DNA from: Isoetes taiwanensis
Taxonomy: Eukaryota; Streptophyta; Lycopodiopsida; Isoetales; Isoetaceae
DNA: 64,000 nt
Assembly: GCA_021234155.1 (NCBI GenBank)
Contig: JAJEKV010000055.1
Location: 186,001 to 250,000 of the forward strand
Direction: 5' to 3'
This document shows, one piece after another, positions 11,270 to 22,181 of the stretch (positions are counted from its first letter, which is position 1; each line of letters opens with the position of its first letter). Below the pieces are notes generated by a model that saw nothing but the letters and a program-made list of their open reading frames with translations, was not told the DNA's origin and made no database searches. The translations under genes and the position numbers were made by a program.

Positions 11270-11575
11270 GCATGCTACACCCTGCCATTTTTGGAACCTG
11301 CCAAAGTACCTGCACTAGGTACTTTTGGATTGGGTACTATTTTTCTTGTTCTTTTGGTCAAAACTAATTCAAAAATTCAATATAAAATGCCAAAAGCATA
11401 TCAATGTTCAAGGTTAAGATAGAGATAATACTATTGGAGGCCAAAATGAATGCATTCAATTTAACATTTGTAGTTATTGAGATATTATAAAAGTACCCAG
11501 TACCCAGTGTTGGGTACCTTTTTAGGTAGTTTTATGGTTCCTAAATGGTACTTTTTTTTATAGGGTGTAGCATGC
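11270..11575. mobile_element. MITE-like element with 14-bp inverted ends
   Basis: GCATGCTACACCCT at 11270-11283 is exactly complementary to AGGGTGTAGCATGC at 11562-11575. The 306-bp interior is AT-rich, has no open frame, and contains several GTACCCA/TGGGTAC words near both ends. It interrupts or bounds the LINE ORF1 fragment. I could not settle a target duplication. Confidence 0.5.
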
Positions 11576-12300
11576 TTATGCCCCCATATCTGAAGCTGTC
11601 GGTGCATCTGTGTGCCTCAAAATAGACATTTGGGGTCCAAAAAAAGGTGCAGCAAGGAGGTATGATTCAATGGTAGAATCATAGGGTGCCTTTCGAGGTG
11701 TCCTTGTCATGTTCTTGGCTTTGCGGAGGCAAGGGCAATCTGAGTTGCTGGGATCAAACTGTAATCAACTGTGGGAGTTGAAACTCTGCCAAATCCGGCC
11801 GGAAATTTGCTGTTTTGAGCCAGAATACTTTACCAAATCTGGGCACAACATACACCATCAGAAAGACTCCAGAGAGAGCTTTCCAACGCAATAAAAAACA
11901 CCCAAAACGGAAACGTATTCAAGAGTTATGATAAAAACGATATCACAACTGCATGCCGCGGACCGCGTAAAGGTACCCGAACTGAAAAGTACAAAAGCGG
12001 ATACTTATCTTGATAGATCCGAGCAAAATCATATGCCAATAGAAAATATAATTAACTAAAAGTTATATAGATCCAAATATTATAATTCACCTTGTGCTCT
12101 ATACTGCATAGTCCTTTCCAAATTTTCTATGTTAAATGCGTATGGCCAATCTCTTATCATGTATTTTTAAAACTGGACAAGTATAGTTATCATAAAACAA
12201 CTTGGAATCTCAACAAATTCCACAACTTCTCGTGAGCACCATCAGTGCATGACTTGGCAAGCTATACATACTTGATGTTCTAGACCCTCACCATCGAGCC
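11576..12300. other. No gene; holds one copy of a dispersed repeat (about 11760-11960, minus)
   Basis: Read on the minus strand, 11960-11760 contains ATTGCGTTGGAAAGCTCTCT, then a GTGTATG box and TTTCCGGCCGGATTTGG. The plus strand at 42620-42715 has the same boxes in the same order. The remainder shows only short frames. Confidence 0.5.
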
Positions 12301-12349
12301 CTCAAAAGAGTCATGATGATGTACTTTATTTTTTCGATTGTCTAGTATC

Positions 12350-12510
12350 ATCATTTCGCAAGGTTTTTTCCTTGAAAACCTTTCGAGGAAGGTTTTTTAA
12401 TCCTAGCAAAGAATGGTTGTACTAGCCCATTGTATGGGACCCATGACCTCTTGGTCTCCGCGTGGAGGTTAAAGAATCTATTCTATTGTATTCTATTCTA
12501 TTTTTTATTG
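12350..12510 (+). mobile_element. LINE 3'-end fragment with (ATTCT)n tail
   Basis: A stem-loop segment, AAAACCTTTCGAGGAAGG near 12376-12393, is followed by GGGACCCATGACC, TTGGTCTCCGCGTGGAGG and a short ATTCT tail at 12476-12507. The order matches the 3' ends at 40220-40356 and 59004-59165. Everything 5' of it is too decayed to read. Confidence 0.6.
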
Positions 12511-13596
12511 ATTTTTCTATTCATCAACACTCTTGAACAACATTGCATGGAGGGCATCGTTTAGTCGGTCCAAGCTGTTAGTTTTGAGGCCCGAGATGAA
12601 GGTAGTTGTCGTCCCATTCTATCCCACACTGCAACTTTCCATTCATTATACCTATAGTCTCGGGCTGTTGCCTTTCTAGCAATACTAGGCCCCACGAATA
12701 TCTAGTGCAGTTCATGTTCATAGGCTTGTATTCTTGCTTGGCCGTAGAACGGATGTCCAGAACGCCCTTTGAAGAAACAGGCATGTTTTGTTACTCAAAA
12801 ACTGTTTTTTGCATATTACGCTTTGCTTGATGGTGCATACTATACCAGTTTTCATAGCAAAGATGTACACTAGTTAGAGCTTTTAGCAAGAAGAAAGCAA
12901 TGGACCATAAACCATCATTATCAAGCCTGCCAACATTGGCAAGCAATATGGCTACTGTTACAGCTCAACTTATCTATAGCTAGCGTTAAAACTTTTTAAA
13001 GTGTTGCAGCAAAACAAAGTCTCAGCTGCATTACTATCATTACATTAGTAAATGTTATTTCTAAGCATCACATTCCATGGTGGGATATTATGAGCAGACA
13101 ATTTGCAATTGTTGAGAGGCCTTCTCCATGTTGCCATATTTTGAATTCACATCAATGATTGTATTTTTCCACAATGACATCAAACATGACAAGGGAATCA
13201 GCATGAAATTATTTGCACTATTCAACCGATAATGTCAAATTGTTGCGGTCCAAACCTATCCACTCAATGAGACCGTTTGTGAAAATTATCATCCCTGGTA
13301 TCTGGCAATGCCTATCCAACTCGTTCTACCTTTTGCAATGGCATTTCACCTCGATTACATCTGCTACGAATCAAACATGTCATGATTAGATATGCATATC
13401 TAATTACATAGTCCAACTCGTCTCGATGGAAGAAATCTTTTATATGTAATTTGCACCAACCCGCAATATATGGCACTAATTACCGCGACCATCATTTCCA
13501 GCTTCATCACTGCATGTTCCAACCATAGGTAGATTGTTGGATATTTTGAAGGTAGTTTTTTTTTTTGCCGCATGGAAGCTGCTATGATCTTGTCAA
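12511..13596. other. No gene supported
   Basis: AT-rich sequence with short frames on both strands and no recognisable motif. Confidence 0.4.
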
Positions 13597-13654
13597 ATGG
13601 CGCCACTGCGCCATTTCACATCAAATGGCGCCGCGGCGCCATTTGGCGTCAAAT
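13597..13654. repeat. GC-rich palindrome cluster AAATGGCGCC
   Basis: Bases 13623-13644 form a perfect 22-bp palindrome, AAATGGCGCCG joined to its complement, centred at 13633/13634. A weaker inverted pair, AAATGGCGCC and GCGCCATTT, lies just left at 13595-13616, and another GCCATTTGGCGTCAAATG follows. The block is isolated in AT-rich DNA just upstream of the methyltransferase-like relic. Confidence 0.75.
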
Positions 13655-13677
13655 GTCTAACGCTTCTAACAAAATAA

Positions 13678-15212
13678 GTTTTGTTTCAGCACTATCTTCA
13701 AATGGTAGAAAAGATTCTCCAAGGCAAACACACAAAAGACGTCAACAGGTTCGTCTTCATGCCGGATGAAATTTATACTATCTTCCGCCAAATGTGGAAC
13801 AAATGGAAGAAGGGTGAGCTGAAGGACAATAAGGGTCAAGCTATAGTAATCAATTGGGCAAAGGACAAAGATTACTTTAGCGAGAACTATCTCAGGTGCA
13901 TGAGAGGCTTACACTATGAAGATTGTAGAACAGTCCTACAAGAAGCTGTCAATGGAGATATCTATGTGAAAGTCACCTCAGATTACAAGGGTGATAGCTT
14001 TTTCAAGACCAGAGCACAAAACTTGAGAATTATGGCCTACATGAAAAAGGAGATCCTGCACTTTATCTCAGATCAATTAGGCATAAAGTACAAAAAGTTC
14101 GAGGACTTAAGGAAGGGGTTCGAGGGCTTCTTTGATGGTTGCATCTTGGCTTGGGGGGTTATTTACCATAAGTGGGTCTCAGAAGGAATACTTAAAGACG
14201 GAGTCCATGGTAACATGCCCATCTCCTTAGGCAGAACGATTCGGAAAATGATTAAGCCAGAAGATGAAAAAGAGTTGCCAAGGTTTTTCTTGGAGTGCGT
14301 TCCAGCCAGTGGCATTTCTCAAGAAAAAATTTTGCCCGCCAAAGATGATCCGCCTTGATGCGAGGCAGATTGCTCCGCTATTGAAGATACCATATCCAAG
14401 TTCTTTGATGCCGCATCACAGATGACAGAAGTATAGACATACTGGATTCTTTGTTTTGTCTGGCCGGAGCATACCTCTCTATTTCTTAATGGCCTTGAAA
14501 GACTAGAATCCAGGTCCAGAGTGTTTGTAGGTGTTTATGAGGAAGAAACCGACCCTGAGGTGCTAGAACAAAAGAACCACATGCTCTTGTTTTGGCAACC
14601 AGGATTTCTCCCAACGCATCAGAGCCTGATGAAGATCTGGACCTCAGGTTCTATGGTGACCATCCTCGTAAAACATCTGATGTTCCTGCTACTTTAAAAG
14701 TGGCCATTGGAAGTGAGGCAGACAATATGGCTAAGAAGCTTATGCAGGACAGATTCAAATACAGTTGGCAGGGTATGGATGGAGAGTATCTTTGCTACAA
14801 CAAACAGACGGCCGCTACTACGGCATACCTAGTTGATAAGCTCTGCCCTCCAGGTAACATCGTCCTTGATTTCTTCTCCTCTAGCGCTTTTTCTAGGGCT
14901 GCACTACATGTTGGTAGGATCAGTGTGACATACGAGCATGATCTAGGAAAGATTAAATGCATACAAGGCATTCTGGGTCGGATCAAGAACATCCTATACC
15001 CCTTGCTTGCTCCAGAAGCCATTAACACACGCACACCTTTGAGACTGAAAGGTGTAGAGGCTGGAGAGACCTCTGGTCCCAAAGACTTTGTAGACACGGC
15101 GGCATCAGGATCAGGCGGTGGTAACGCAGAGGATGAGATTGTTGATATGAGTAAAATCAACCCAGATGATTTTACAAAAGTGGACGATGACCAATTTGGT
15201 GACGCCTACTAA
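13678..15212 (+). pseudogene. Beta-class amino DNA methyltransferase-like pseudogene
   Basis: The frame is open from 13678 (first ATG 13702) to TGA at 14356-14358, about 226 codons, ending A-K-D-D-P-P-stop. Reading on in the same frame gives C-E-A-D..., an in-frame TAG near 14428, V-F-V-G-V-Y-E-E-E and L-L-F-W-Q-P-G. A frameshift near 14600 then leads to the open frame 14592-15212. That frame has K-Q-T-A-A-T-T-A-Y-L-V-D-K-L, then P-P-G-N-I-V-L-D-F-F-S-S-S, then R-A-A-L-H-V-G-R and Y-E-H-D. D-P-P before V-L-D-x-F...A-A-L...G-R...E is the motif IV to motif I order of N6-adenine/N4-cytosine methyltransferases of the beta class. In motif I the usual F-x-G-x-G is F-S-S-S-A. The tail is Gly/Ser then acidic. 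The family call is inference from motif order. Origin (transposon cargo, viral relic or bacterial transfer) is unknown. It is not functional as read. Confidence 0.5.
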
Positions 15213-15840
15213 AAGGCATTGTAAACTAAGAATTATTTGATCAGAGCATGTAAGGACAACAAAAACCTAAACATGCAACCTTTAAGAAGACGATAGAAGC
15301 GTATATTACCTGCCACCAGCCTAAAACAACCCCTTCAATCAAACCCTTATAGGTAAAGGTGTGTTTGACTTGCAACAACTACCACTAACTCTAATCTTCC
15401 TGGCATATTAAAGTGGCAATGCAGTGACTGCCATTAATCCCTGTAGTAATAGATCAAAAAATAAGACAAACTAAGACAAACCACTTCTTAAAGATAAACG
15501 TTGAATGGATGAATTCATGTACCACCTTAGTACCACTTTTAGTCGCGTGTATCATTGAAGCCCTTATTTGCACCCATTAATTAGCTCAAACCAACCACGT
15601 GCTCTATCATCAAGTAGCAAGAACAACATATAGATAAGCAATCATACTTAGTCAACAAATTGGTTTATACTACCTATTTCTAAAATACCCAATAACATAA
15701 GTTAGACCACCTTTTTTAACTCTTAATCAGCCATACCTTGTTCACATCAAGCAAATGTTATATATGCTCTTGAATGATCGCTCCAAGAATAAATGACCCT
15801 ATCCCGGTGTTTGATGGATTGAAATTGGTCCATATTTGAT
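15213..15840. other. No gene supported
   Basis: AT-rich spacer. No open frame of note, no clear repeat. Confidence 0.4.
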
Positions 15841-16620
15841 CTAGAAGAGCTTGCATACGAAAGTGGCTTTATTCACATGTTGTTGTAAAGGCACCATTGC
15901 ATTTTGCAAATTTTGTTGTTGTAATCCTTGTTGCAACATATCAATATTGAAGTCTCCAACAATAGCAACGTAATTTGTTAAGTCCAAACTTTGAACTATT
16001 TTTGATATTTCTTCACAAAACAAACGCCTGGAGGTAATTCGTGATTATCGGTTGTGTACAAGTTAACAACTTCCACGGCTTTATTTGAAAAGATAGTATG
16101 TGCAATACACCGGAATTCTATGCAAGTTAACTACCACGATCCTCATGTTGTCTTTGTTTTTCTCGACGAGGTGTGTACTGAATGAATGTCGTTGTATTGG
16201 TTGTTCCTTGCTCACATAATTCAATCAATAATGCTCCAAATTTATATAAAGTTGCAAGGCCATTTCGGCCATTTGTTAGTTACAACATGGTATTGTGTTT
16301 GATGGCATATGTCTATGCTTGTGATACGTGCTTCTTGCAAACATAGGATGTCTGAAGTCACTAACTGGTAATCCGCGAAAATATCAGATGCATGTAGAGT
16401 TGCTGAGCTTGTGTTAAGTGTATGTAAAATTGTTTGTACATCTTCGACTGTTGTTAAGTCATACATTTTCATTTGCCATTGTGCATCTGTCCTTAGCCTG
16501 GCCATTTCTTCATCCACACTACGATTTGTTTTGAAATGTGACTACACTCATAAACCACCTCAATCTCATCAAAAGAACGTGTTGCTAGACCTAGTGTATT
16601 ACCACTAGACTAAATGACCA
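15841..16620 (-). pseudogene. Endonuclease (EEP-fold) relic, Helentron-like or LINE-like
   Basis: Minus-strand reading starts with V-D-E-E-M-A-R-L-R-T-D near 16517, a sequence type seen at the end of Helitron helicases. It continues with L-N-T-S-S-A-T-L-H-A-S-D-I and S-D-I-L-C-L-Q-E-A-R-I near 16320. Between 16240 and 16024, in broken frames, come I-E-F-R-C-I-A-H-T-I and V-V-N-L-Y-T-T-D-N. Then Y-V-A-I-V-G-D-F-N-I-D-M lies at about 15970-15930. L-Q-E, N-L-Y and G-D-F-N-x-D are the ordered motifs of the endonuclease/exonuclease/phosphatase fold. The helicase-like lead-in favours a Helentron (Helitron with C-terminal endonuclease). A LINE endonuclease is the alternative. No terminal structure was found. 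Confidence 0.55.
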
Positions 16621-17730
16621 GACGCATGAAGATACATTTATAAAGCTTTATTCATAATAGCATTTTGGGGGCAATCCACAGTGCTTTGCACCTTGTTTTT
16701 GTTATTCTTGATGTACTTAGATGGCTAGGGCTGTTGACATGAACTCATGATAATAGTCTTAGATGGCTAGGATTGTCACCAATCTATGCTTGGCTTAGGC
16801 TAAGACTAGTGCACTCTTATTTCAAGTTCTATTCAGAGCCATCGATCTGTGGGATATTCCCAGTATTGCGCCAGATCAATGGCCATTAACATTTTGACCC
16901 AAAAACAAAAAACCACTTCCTATGGTGTCGATCGACCACATGGTTGAAGCACAAGAAAAAAGCAAAATAAACAAGCCAATGGTCAGCATGAAGCCTGCAC
17001 TGCTGAACCACACTGCCCAGAGTGGACAGAGTGCATCTTTGAGGGATGGATGCCTTGCGAAAGAAACAAATTGGAAGTCTCTTCCAGCCTGGAACTCTCT
17101 TCCAGCTCTTGAAGATCTGAAACTTTTGCCTTGGCTTCGCCCCAGAATGCTCCACATATGCATGCATCTGCACAGATCGGTTGTTTCCTCGGCAAAGTAA
17201 AAAACCTGATGAAGCCCTACAAAAGATTTGGGAAGAAAAAGCATCTGGGGTTCCCCCCCCCCTTCTCTGGCCGAGGAATTTGTTGACCAAAGGTGCAATT
17301 TTGCATCCCAGAACAAATCTGCAAGTGCAAGAGGAATTCCCCCCTGCTATTAGTCACTGCTGTCAGCATAGCAATCAAGTATTCGGTCCGGCAAACAGGG
17401 TCTCTTGCCGTAGCTCCGACCTCTAGGATGCGCGAAAGAAAATCAACGTATTCGCCTGGAAGTCTCTTCCAGCTTTGAAATTCCACTCCCTATTAGGTTT
17501 GGAGCGACTGAACTGCCATCGAAATAGCCTGCCCTGTTCAAAACCGCCACACCCTGCCGTCTTCAAAACCTCGAGGCACATGTCGGTCTCCCGGATCTGT
17601 ACTCGAGCAAACTACCCCTCCTCGGAACCGGGTCTGCCGCCCTGCATCAGGACCTCTGGCCGACAACAAGGGCCGCCTTCACATGCTTTCTCATTTCGGA
17701 CCTTTCAAACATCCCAAAAAATTCTCTAAC
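16621..17730. other. No recognised gene; overlapping open frames in a less AT-rich stretch
   Basis: Frames of 60-146 codons are open on both strands between 16876 and 17729. Words such as CTCTTCCAGC recur near 17077, 17099 and 17465, each with inverted relatives, which accounts for part of the openness. No family was recognised, so none is called. Confidence 0.35.
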
Positions 17731-19404
17731 TAAGCAACCCAAAATAGCAATAACCATCCAAGCTCCTCTCACATGGCAAATTATACCATTTTTTATACAA
17801 TACGATACTCAAATCATAGTCCCCACCATTGCCAGAAAGCCCTCCCCAAATACAAAACAAATAGGGCAAAGTATATATGGGGAATAACATAAATGCTGAG
17901 TCACACTTCTCTGCATTCTTTTCACATAATTTTTACAAATGACGTATCCAAATATATTGTCTTTATCAATGTCCTGACGCTTCCTACAAATTTATGGTAA
18001 GCTCACCAAAGTTAGAATTTGTAGAATGAAATGGGCTAAATTGCACTTTATTCTAATATTCTCTATGCGAGCTCAACTCTTGGCCAAACTATGGTGTAGA
18101 GTTGCCTTGAGCTTCATTTTCTTAGGCATATCACCAGCACAGTTGGAGCAAAGAAGTCACACCCAAGTAATACAAATACCAATTATGTGTTGTCGATGAA
18201 GTACGTCAAATTTTGATTCTTCTCTATGAATGTTAAAGAGTTTTATGCAATTCCACCATGCAAAACATCGATTAATGTAAAAAAAAAAAAAAAAAAAAAA
18301 ATTGGAAAAATCCTATGGTTTCCGTTTCTTGAGGGGAAAAAAAAAGTTCCTATTGAAAATTCTTGATTTCAACAAGTAGATTGCAAAGGTTCCCCAGAAT
18401 TTGTCGCTCACGAAGGAGCATCCGCTTAGCTAATTTGGAATAAAAAATAGAATGCCATTATTGGATAAAATTATCCACTTAGCTAATTTCGAATAAAAAA
18501 TAGAATGCCATTATTGGATAAAATTAGACACCACATTTTGGTATATACTAACATAAACAGCATTTCAATTTAATTCAATTCATCAATGAAAAAAGCTAAA
18601 ATTTGTAAGATTAGGTAGCATAAAAAACCTGTTTATTGTACTCTTCAATTTAGTTCAATTTAATTCAATTTATCAATGAAAAAAGCTAAAATTTGTATTT
18701 ATCTTTAAACTTGCAAATCAACCATGCAATGTATCTTTTAACATTCAAAATCTATATGCACAAGGCTTGGCACACATGAGTTAAGGAATAGAATAGAATA
18801 GAATAGTTTTTTTTTTAAGTTAAGGAATAGTTAAGGGGACAATGCAAAAAGCTTAAGCCAAGAATGATTAGGAGCAAGGTGGGTGTTAAGGGGAAGATGT
18901 GAAAAGTTTAAGCCAAGAATAATTACATAATTTTGATTACCATCCATGTTCAAGACATTTTTGCTACAAATCTGGAGGACATGAGGTAATTTCGGGCACC
19001 ATGTCGTCATTGATGCAAAATAAATGGCAATAGTGCAGGTTCAACTCTTGCACGTTCTTTCGCATCACAAGGATGTCCAGAATTGAGATCTATTCGACTT
19101 AGCCAAAACTTCTTTTGCAGCGGGTTGGAGAAGAGAAATGTTCGCGGCGGCCGCACGCCGCGATAAATTTCTTGTATATATAACTTTCCATCCATTAATG
19201 TTGTTGCCACCTCATTACCTTTTTATTAAATAAAGGTGCCACCTCACCTCTTTTAATAAAAGAAATTGCAATTGAATAAAAAATTTAATGGTCAGGATTT
19301 CTCCTCCCCCTTTTGATCGAACGGCTAAGATTGACTGTTCCAAAAAGCACCTTTTAAGGGACCTTCCTTGCACCTTCCCTTCAGAAAATCAAAGGCCAAG
19401 ATGT
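17731..19404. other. No gene; AT-rich with A-run and local duplications
   Basis: It contains an A(22) run at about 18279-18300, the tandem duplications listed separately, and a short (GAATA)n at 18786-18806. No coding sequence is evident. Confidence 0.45.
18426..18700. repeat. Two short duplications
   Basis: A 53-bp unit starting CTTAGCTAATTT and ending GGATAAAATTA occurs back to back at about 18426-18478 and 18479-18531, with one difference noted in the first dozen bases. A second unit, TTCAATTTAATTCAATT followed by ATCAATGAAAAAAGCTAAAA, occurs at about 18565-18607 and 18656-18697. Confidence 0.75.
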
Positions 19405-19470
19405 TTCACGTGCACGATCAACGGTCTAGGGATGGGGTGCATGCCCCATGCATGTCCCATGCATGCCCCC
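19405..19470 (+). promoter_or_regulatory. G-box plus paired RY motifs
   Basis: CACGTG at 19408-19413 is followed by CATGCATG at 19447-19454 and again at 19458-19465, with a further GCATGCCCC at 19440. G-box/ABRE plus RY (CATGCA) is the combination bound by bZIP and B3 (ABI3/FUS3-type) factors in seed or desiccation programmes. No gene is recognised nearby, so function is unproven. Confidence 0.25.
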
Positions 19471-19489
19471 CACAAAATCCAAGGGCCAT

Positions 19490-20690
19490 TGTCGCGCCAC
19501 CTCACAAAATGGACAGATGGGATCAATCTCTACATAACTTTCACCCCCCCATAGGCACATCAAATAATTGTATATATATAACAGATATTATCATAGTCAT
19601 ATCACATTATCACAGAATCCCCAACAGTAGAAGCTCACCAAAAGTGACAGACCCTTACAGTATGAATACGAATCGAACACTGACGCCACCACACTCCCTT
19701 TGGTATCCGTACGACATTCAAACTATAAAAATCTTATATTTTTCTTACGTATACGGTACCAGAGAGGCAATAAAAAAACCCATTTGGGGCACTCACATAT
19801 TTCATATCCCATAATCTAGGTGAACCCCCCGGGTTTTCTGGTCAAAACCCATGGGTTTCTTTATATTTTTCCGGATGAAATCTCAATTTTCATAGTCCTC
19901 TTCCACCTAGCATAAATTATACAGTAAATTTGGAATTGGAGATGGTGCTTATGATAACTTGTCCTATTAAATATTTAACTTTTATCCGTTTATAACCTAG
20001 TATTTATTTATGAGTAAATGTTGGCATCATTGCATTCCAAGAGGACTTGCCAATTTCTTTTTTTTCTTCCTTTTTCTTTCTCCTTTTCTTTCCAGCATTC
20101 ATTTTTATATGTTCTTTTGTTCCGTTTTTCACCTCCCTTTTTTTCTCTTGTTTTGAAATTTCAGTTCTTCTTCCTCTTTGCATTCTCTTGCCTCTTTGTT
20201 CTTGCATTTGTCTACACCTTTTTCTTGCATTTCATTAGATTTCTGAGAATCTAACCTTAGGCATTTAAACTAATGCTATATTATGGGGATCCATTTAAAT
20301 ACTTATCCAACATATATAATGCAGTATCATTTTTTGTTTAATACTAATTGTTTTTTGAACTTATATTTTCTGTCATGAGGTTGAATTTAGGCGCGACACG
20401 TGGAGGGTACTATAGAGAGGACTATAGTCTCAATTAAAAGAAGCTGACATCATGTTTTCTGCGTTGAGGATGGATTTGTGATTGACATCTCGGGAGTACA
20501 ATAGTCAAAATCTTAAAAGCACTCAAGTCATCTATGGGTTTGTGTTGGAGACATGGCAGAGGCTCCGAGACTCTATGGTGAAAAAAAGTACAGTCACGTC
20601 AAGTACAACCAAGAGAGATTTCTTGGATTGCGAATTTTATCTAGCTGGCTATGGCACAGAATCCGGCTTCTTTATTACTTTGCATAAGTA
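19490..20690. other. No gene supported; pyrimidine-rich tract
   Basis: A strongly TTC-rich stretch at 20052-20250 gives long but compositionally biased frames on both strands. I read these as artefacts of low complexity. The rest is AT-rich. Confidence 0.4.
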
Positions 20691-20695
20691 GCTCC

Positions 20696-21056
20696 TCAAT
20701 CCTTAAACTGCAAGCATCGTGGGAGTCCACAAATTGCTCCAAAATTTCCAGCCCAATTTGTCACACTAGCAAAATTGCCCAATTCATCATTTCGAACTGA
20801 AGAAGCCGCTTCTTCTAAAGTAGCCACTGATTCTTCAAAATGTAACACATAGTCTTCAAATTTGATGCAGGATTCAAAAATCAGAATCCGTTTGTGCTTC
20901 GAAGTTAAGGACTTTGTGGCAGAGATAAGGTTCATCAACATCGTAGAAGTTTAGAATCAGAGACGGTTGAGCAAATCTGATTCCCTCTGTATCCAAGTCT
21001 GCCGATTCAACTCCACAAGATTCCATAATCACTGTGCTGTGAAGACCCAAATACAA
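20696..21056 (-). other. Possible decayed coding sequence, unrecognised
   Basis: Two overlapping minus-strand frames carry protein-like composition: L-D-T-E-G-I-R-F-A-Q-P-S-L-I-L-N near 20980, and E-D-Y-V-L-H-F-E-E-S-V-A-T-L-E-E-A near 20850. The frame change between them could be a pseudogene frameshift. No family is recognised. Confidence 0.2.
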
Positions 21057-21477
21057 ATCAATGCCACTGTTGATAGAAACAGAACCTGATTTGAACCCAA
21101 GGATGCCAATTCTGAGTCTTCTACTTTCTGCTCTTCTTAGACAGATGCTACTCCCTTAACACAGATGGAATATGCTGCACCCTGCAATCACCTGCACATA
21201 GATGGAATCGGTTAATGATGACCAATCGCAATGGTTGTTCTGGATTCAACGACTGCTGGTTCTCCTGTGCAGCTCTTCTAAGTCCAGTTCAGCTCACTAT
21301 CCAGGCTTCTCCCTGTTATCTGCACGACTTCGGGAGACAACAACACTCCTCACTAAAAAAAAATAACATTCTCCCCCATCTCCACGCGTTCTCCACGTGG
21401 AGAATATAGGGTAAAGGCAGGAGAATAAGGGGGAACATTAATTGTACGGAGTAGATAACGCCCTGGGCCGAGGGTGT

Positions 21478-21566
21478 TACTGAAAAAAAAATTTGAGGGC
21501 CATCAAAATGGCGAGGGGTGCCAGAAGCAAGACTTGCCATTTTGATGGCCCGAAAATTTTTTTCAA
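21478..21566. repeat. Long hairpin with perfect 16-bp core arms
   Basis: GGGCCATCAAAATGGC (21497-21512) pairs exactly with GCCATTTTGATGGCCC (21536-21551) across a 23-nt loop. The flanking A-rich and T-rich arms extend the stem to about 33 bp with a few mismatches. It could be a small fold-back MITE or a hairpin-RNA source. Confidence 0.75.
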
Positions 21567-21596
21567 GAATACCGAACAGGGCTGGCATGCTATCTC

Positions 21597-21781
21597 TTTA
21601 ACACACCGCTTGCCAGAGTTTTGGGCCATCCGATCATTATCAAAATTGATTTGGATCCGTCCATTTCATAACATCCTAGGGTGTTATGGAGTAGCAGTGT
21701 GTTATAGCTCCAGTAACACACTGATCAAGATTGATCTGAACCGTTGGATCACTATAAACTTGAGGGGCAGTGTGTTAAGGG
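21597..21781. mobile_element. Small MITE-like fold-back, ends TTAACACACYGC
   Basis: TTAACACACCGC at the left edge pairs with GCAGTGTGTTAA at the right edge, one mismatch. Inside lies CAGTGTGTTA...TAACACACTG, a 10-bp perfect inverted pair around 21692-21722. The two halves share GATCA..AAATTGAT/GATCAAGATTGAT-like words. No coding sequence. Confidence 0.5.
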
Positions 21782-22181
21782 AACCTAACAATCACAACAT
21801 CGAACTTCTTGGCAATATTTTAGGGTTTCGACCGATGACAGATCAGCGCCAAAGCGGCGACGGATTGGGAAGCTGCGCCCGACAGATTGGCGACTGGCGC
21901 TCGCTCTGAACAGGTATTCATGCAATAGGATATATCCGCTAGATTCGTAGATTCAAATCATGAAATTAGAGCGAGCTGCATAGTTCTGGAAGAGCCTTTA
22001 CATTATGTTTGAGTCCCGGAAGAGCCTTTCAGGATTAGCAGATTGCAAGATAATCTTGCAGGATTACTTGTCTTGTAAATCCCCTGTTATAACAAAACGT
22101 CTAATTCCCAGCATTCAAACTTTTCTTCTTGTATATCCGTTCACGTGCAAGAAATGCTAAATTTGGTCCATAACAATATGA

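Noticed and set aside
18786-18806. LINE tail from the (GAATA)n stretch
   Set aside because: The adjoining sequence lacks the GTGGACG...LINE 3' consensus in either orientation.
20004-20254. Overlapping frames rich in F/L/S or K/E/R
   Set aside because: Explained by a TTC-rich pyrimidine tract; composition artefact.
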